NCBI GenBank assembly: GCA_002320935.1 | Contig: DCLG01000076.1 | Location: forward strand, 38,503 to 44,947 | Source: Pedobacter sp. UBA1654 | Lineage (GTDB): Bacteria; Bacteroidota; Bacteroidia; Sphingobacteriales; Sphingobacteriaceae | Direction of reading: 5' to 3' | Length of the DNA stretch: 6,445 nucleotides | Shown: in pieces, positions 6,038 to 6,445 of the stretch | Numbering within the stretch: the stretch's first letter is position 1 | Layout: each line of letters opens with the position of its first letter | Position numbers and translations under genes: made by a program | The notes under the pieces: model-generated | What the model saw: only the letters and a program-made list of their open reading frames with translations | Told to the model about the DNA's origin: nothing | Database searches by the model: none

Positions 6038-6426
6038 TGCATATGAAAACGTTTAAAAAATACGAGTACCTTCCGGCTCCACCGGAGGAAGTTTACCTGG
6101 CACTTACCAAGGAACAAAGCATACAGTTATGGACCGGCGCACAGGTCCAATTTACAGAAGAACCAGGCACAGAGTTCTCACTGTGGGAGGGCGATATTGT
6201 CGGTAAAAATATCGAGTTTGAATACGGAAAAAGGATCGTGCAGCAATGGTACTTTGGGGAAGAAAATGAACCTTCTATCGTCACCATAAAACTTCACGCA
6301 GATAAAAAAGGCACCTCACTGGAGTTTGTACAAACAAACATTCCAGATGATGATTTCGACGATTTCACAGCGGGCATCCAGGAGCATTACCTGGGTGGGC
6401 TGCAAGATTTTTTCGAAGAAGAATAA
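6037..6426 (+). CDS. START-like / AHSA1-domain (SRPBCC superfamily) small protein
   Basis: A 129-residue protein of the Aha1 C-terminal-like (AHSA1) branch of the SRPBCC ligand-binding fold. APPEEVYLALTKEQSIQLWTG (about 14-34) matches the helix that opens these domains, including the characteristic tryptophan. WEGDIVGKNIEFEYGKRIVQQW (about 50-71) resembles the following strands, typically ending in a conserved Trp. The C-terminal helix (HYLGGLQDFFEEE) closes the cavity. No catalytic residues are apparent; such proteins bind small hydrophobic ligands or partner proteins, and this one has no assigned function. The ATG at 6037 overlaps the gcdH stop as TAATG, implying translational coupling; a second ATG at 6043 is an alternative start. 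Frame extension upstream into gcdH is an overlap artefact. Role in glutaryl-CoA or lysine metabolism is inferred only from position. Confidence 0.85.
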   Translation: MHMKTFKKYEYLPAPPEEVYLALTKEQSIQLWTGAQVQFTEEPGTEFSLWEGDIVGKNIEFEYGKRIVQQWYFGEENEPSIVTIKLHADKKGTSLEFVQTNIPDDDFDDFTAGIQEHYLGGLQDFFEEE

Positions 6427-6445
6427 CACACAACACTGGCAGTCC

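Noticed and set aside
1..6445. Novel defence, mobile or secretion system
   Set aside because: Every sizeable frame belongs to a known metabolic or chaperone family, with no transposase, integrase, direct-repeat array, RNA gene or unusual composition block.

Overview
The window reads as ordinary chromosomal DNA of a member of the Bacteroidota, most likely a Sphingobacteriaceae-type (Pedobacter-like) organism. This rests on three things. The protein families have a Bacteroidota flavour, especially the short 463-residue SpeA-like decarboxylase. Several intergenic gaps carry the TAnnTTTG promoter box of this phylum. Shine-Dalgarno sequences are largely missing, and A-rich leaders precede most starts. 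The genus is inferred from remembered family sequences, not from a search.

Left part (1-1860): a truncated ureohydrolase (arginase/agmatinase family) on the minus strand stands head to head with a short arginine decarboxylase-like gene on the plus strand. Together they suggest arginine-to-polyamine metabolism. Their two candidate promoters face each other in a 104-bp gap. The decarboxylase ends at a clear stem-loop terminator that may also serve the converging Hsp20 gene.

Middle part (1890-4317): an Hsp20 small heat-shock protein (minus) is divergent from a hot-dog acyl-CoA thioesterase (plus). The thioesterase converges on a GlcD-type FAD-linked oxidase (minus), and their stop codons share a TTAA tetramer.

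Right part (4385-6445): folB (dihydroneopterin aldolase, folate synthesis) lies upstream of the oxidase on the minus strand. The oxidase appears to have its own promoter. folB is divergent from a gene encoding a glutaryl-CoA dehydrogenase with its characteristic residues intact. That gene is joined through a TAATG stop/start overlap to a small START/AHSA1-domain protein, making a two-gene plus-strand operon.

I see no mobile element, CRISPR array, tRNA, rRNA, phage gene or defence system, and no gene-free stretch longer than about 110 bases. I found no previously undescribed system. The points most worth checking are the overlapping head-to-head promoters of the polyamine pair, the non-canonical PLP-site residues of the decarboxylase, and the coupling of the START-domain protein to glutaryl-CoA dehydrogenase.
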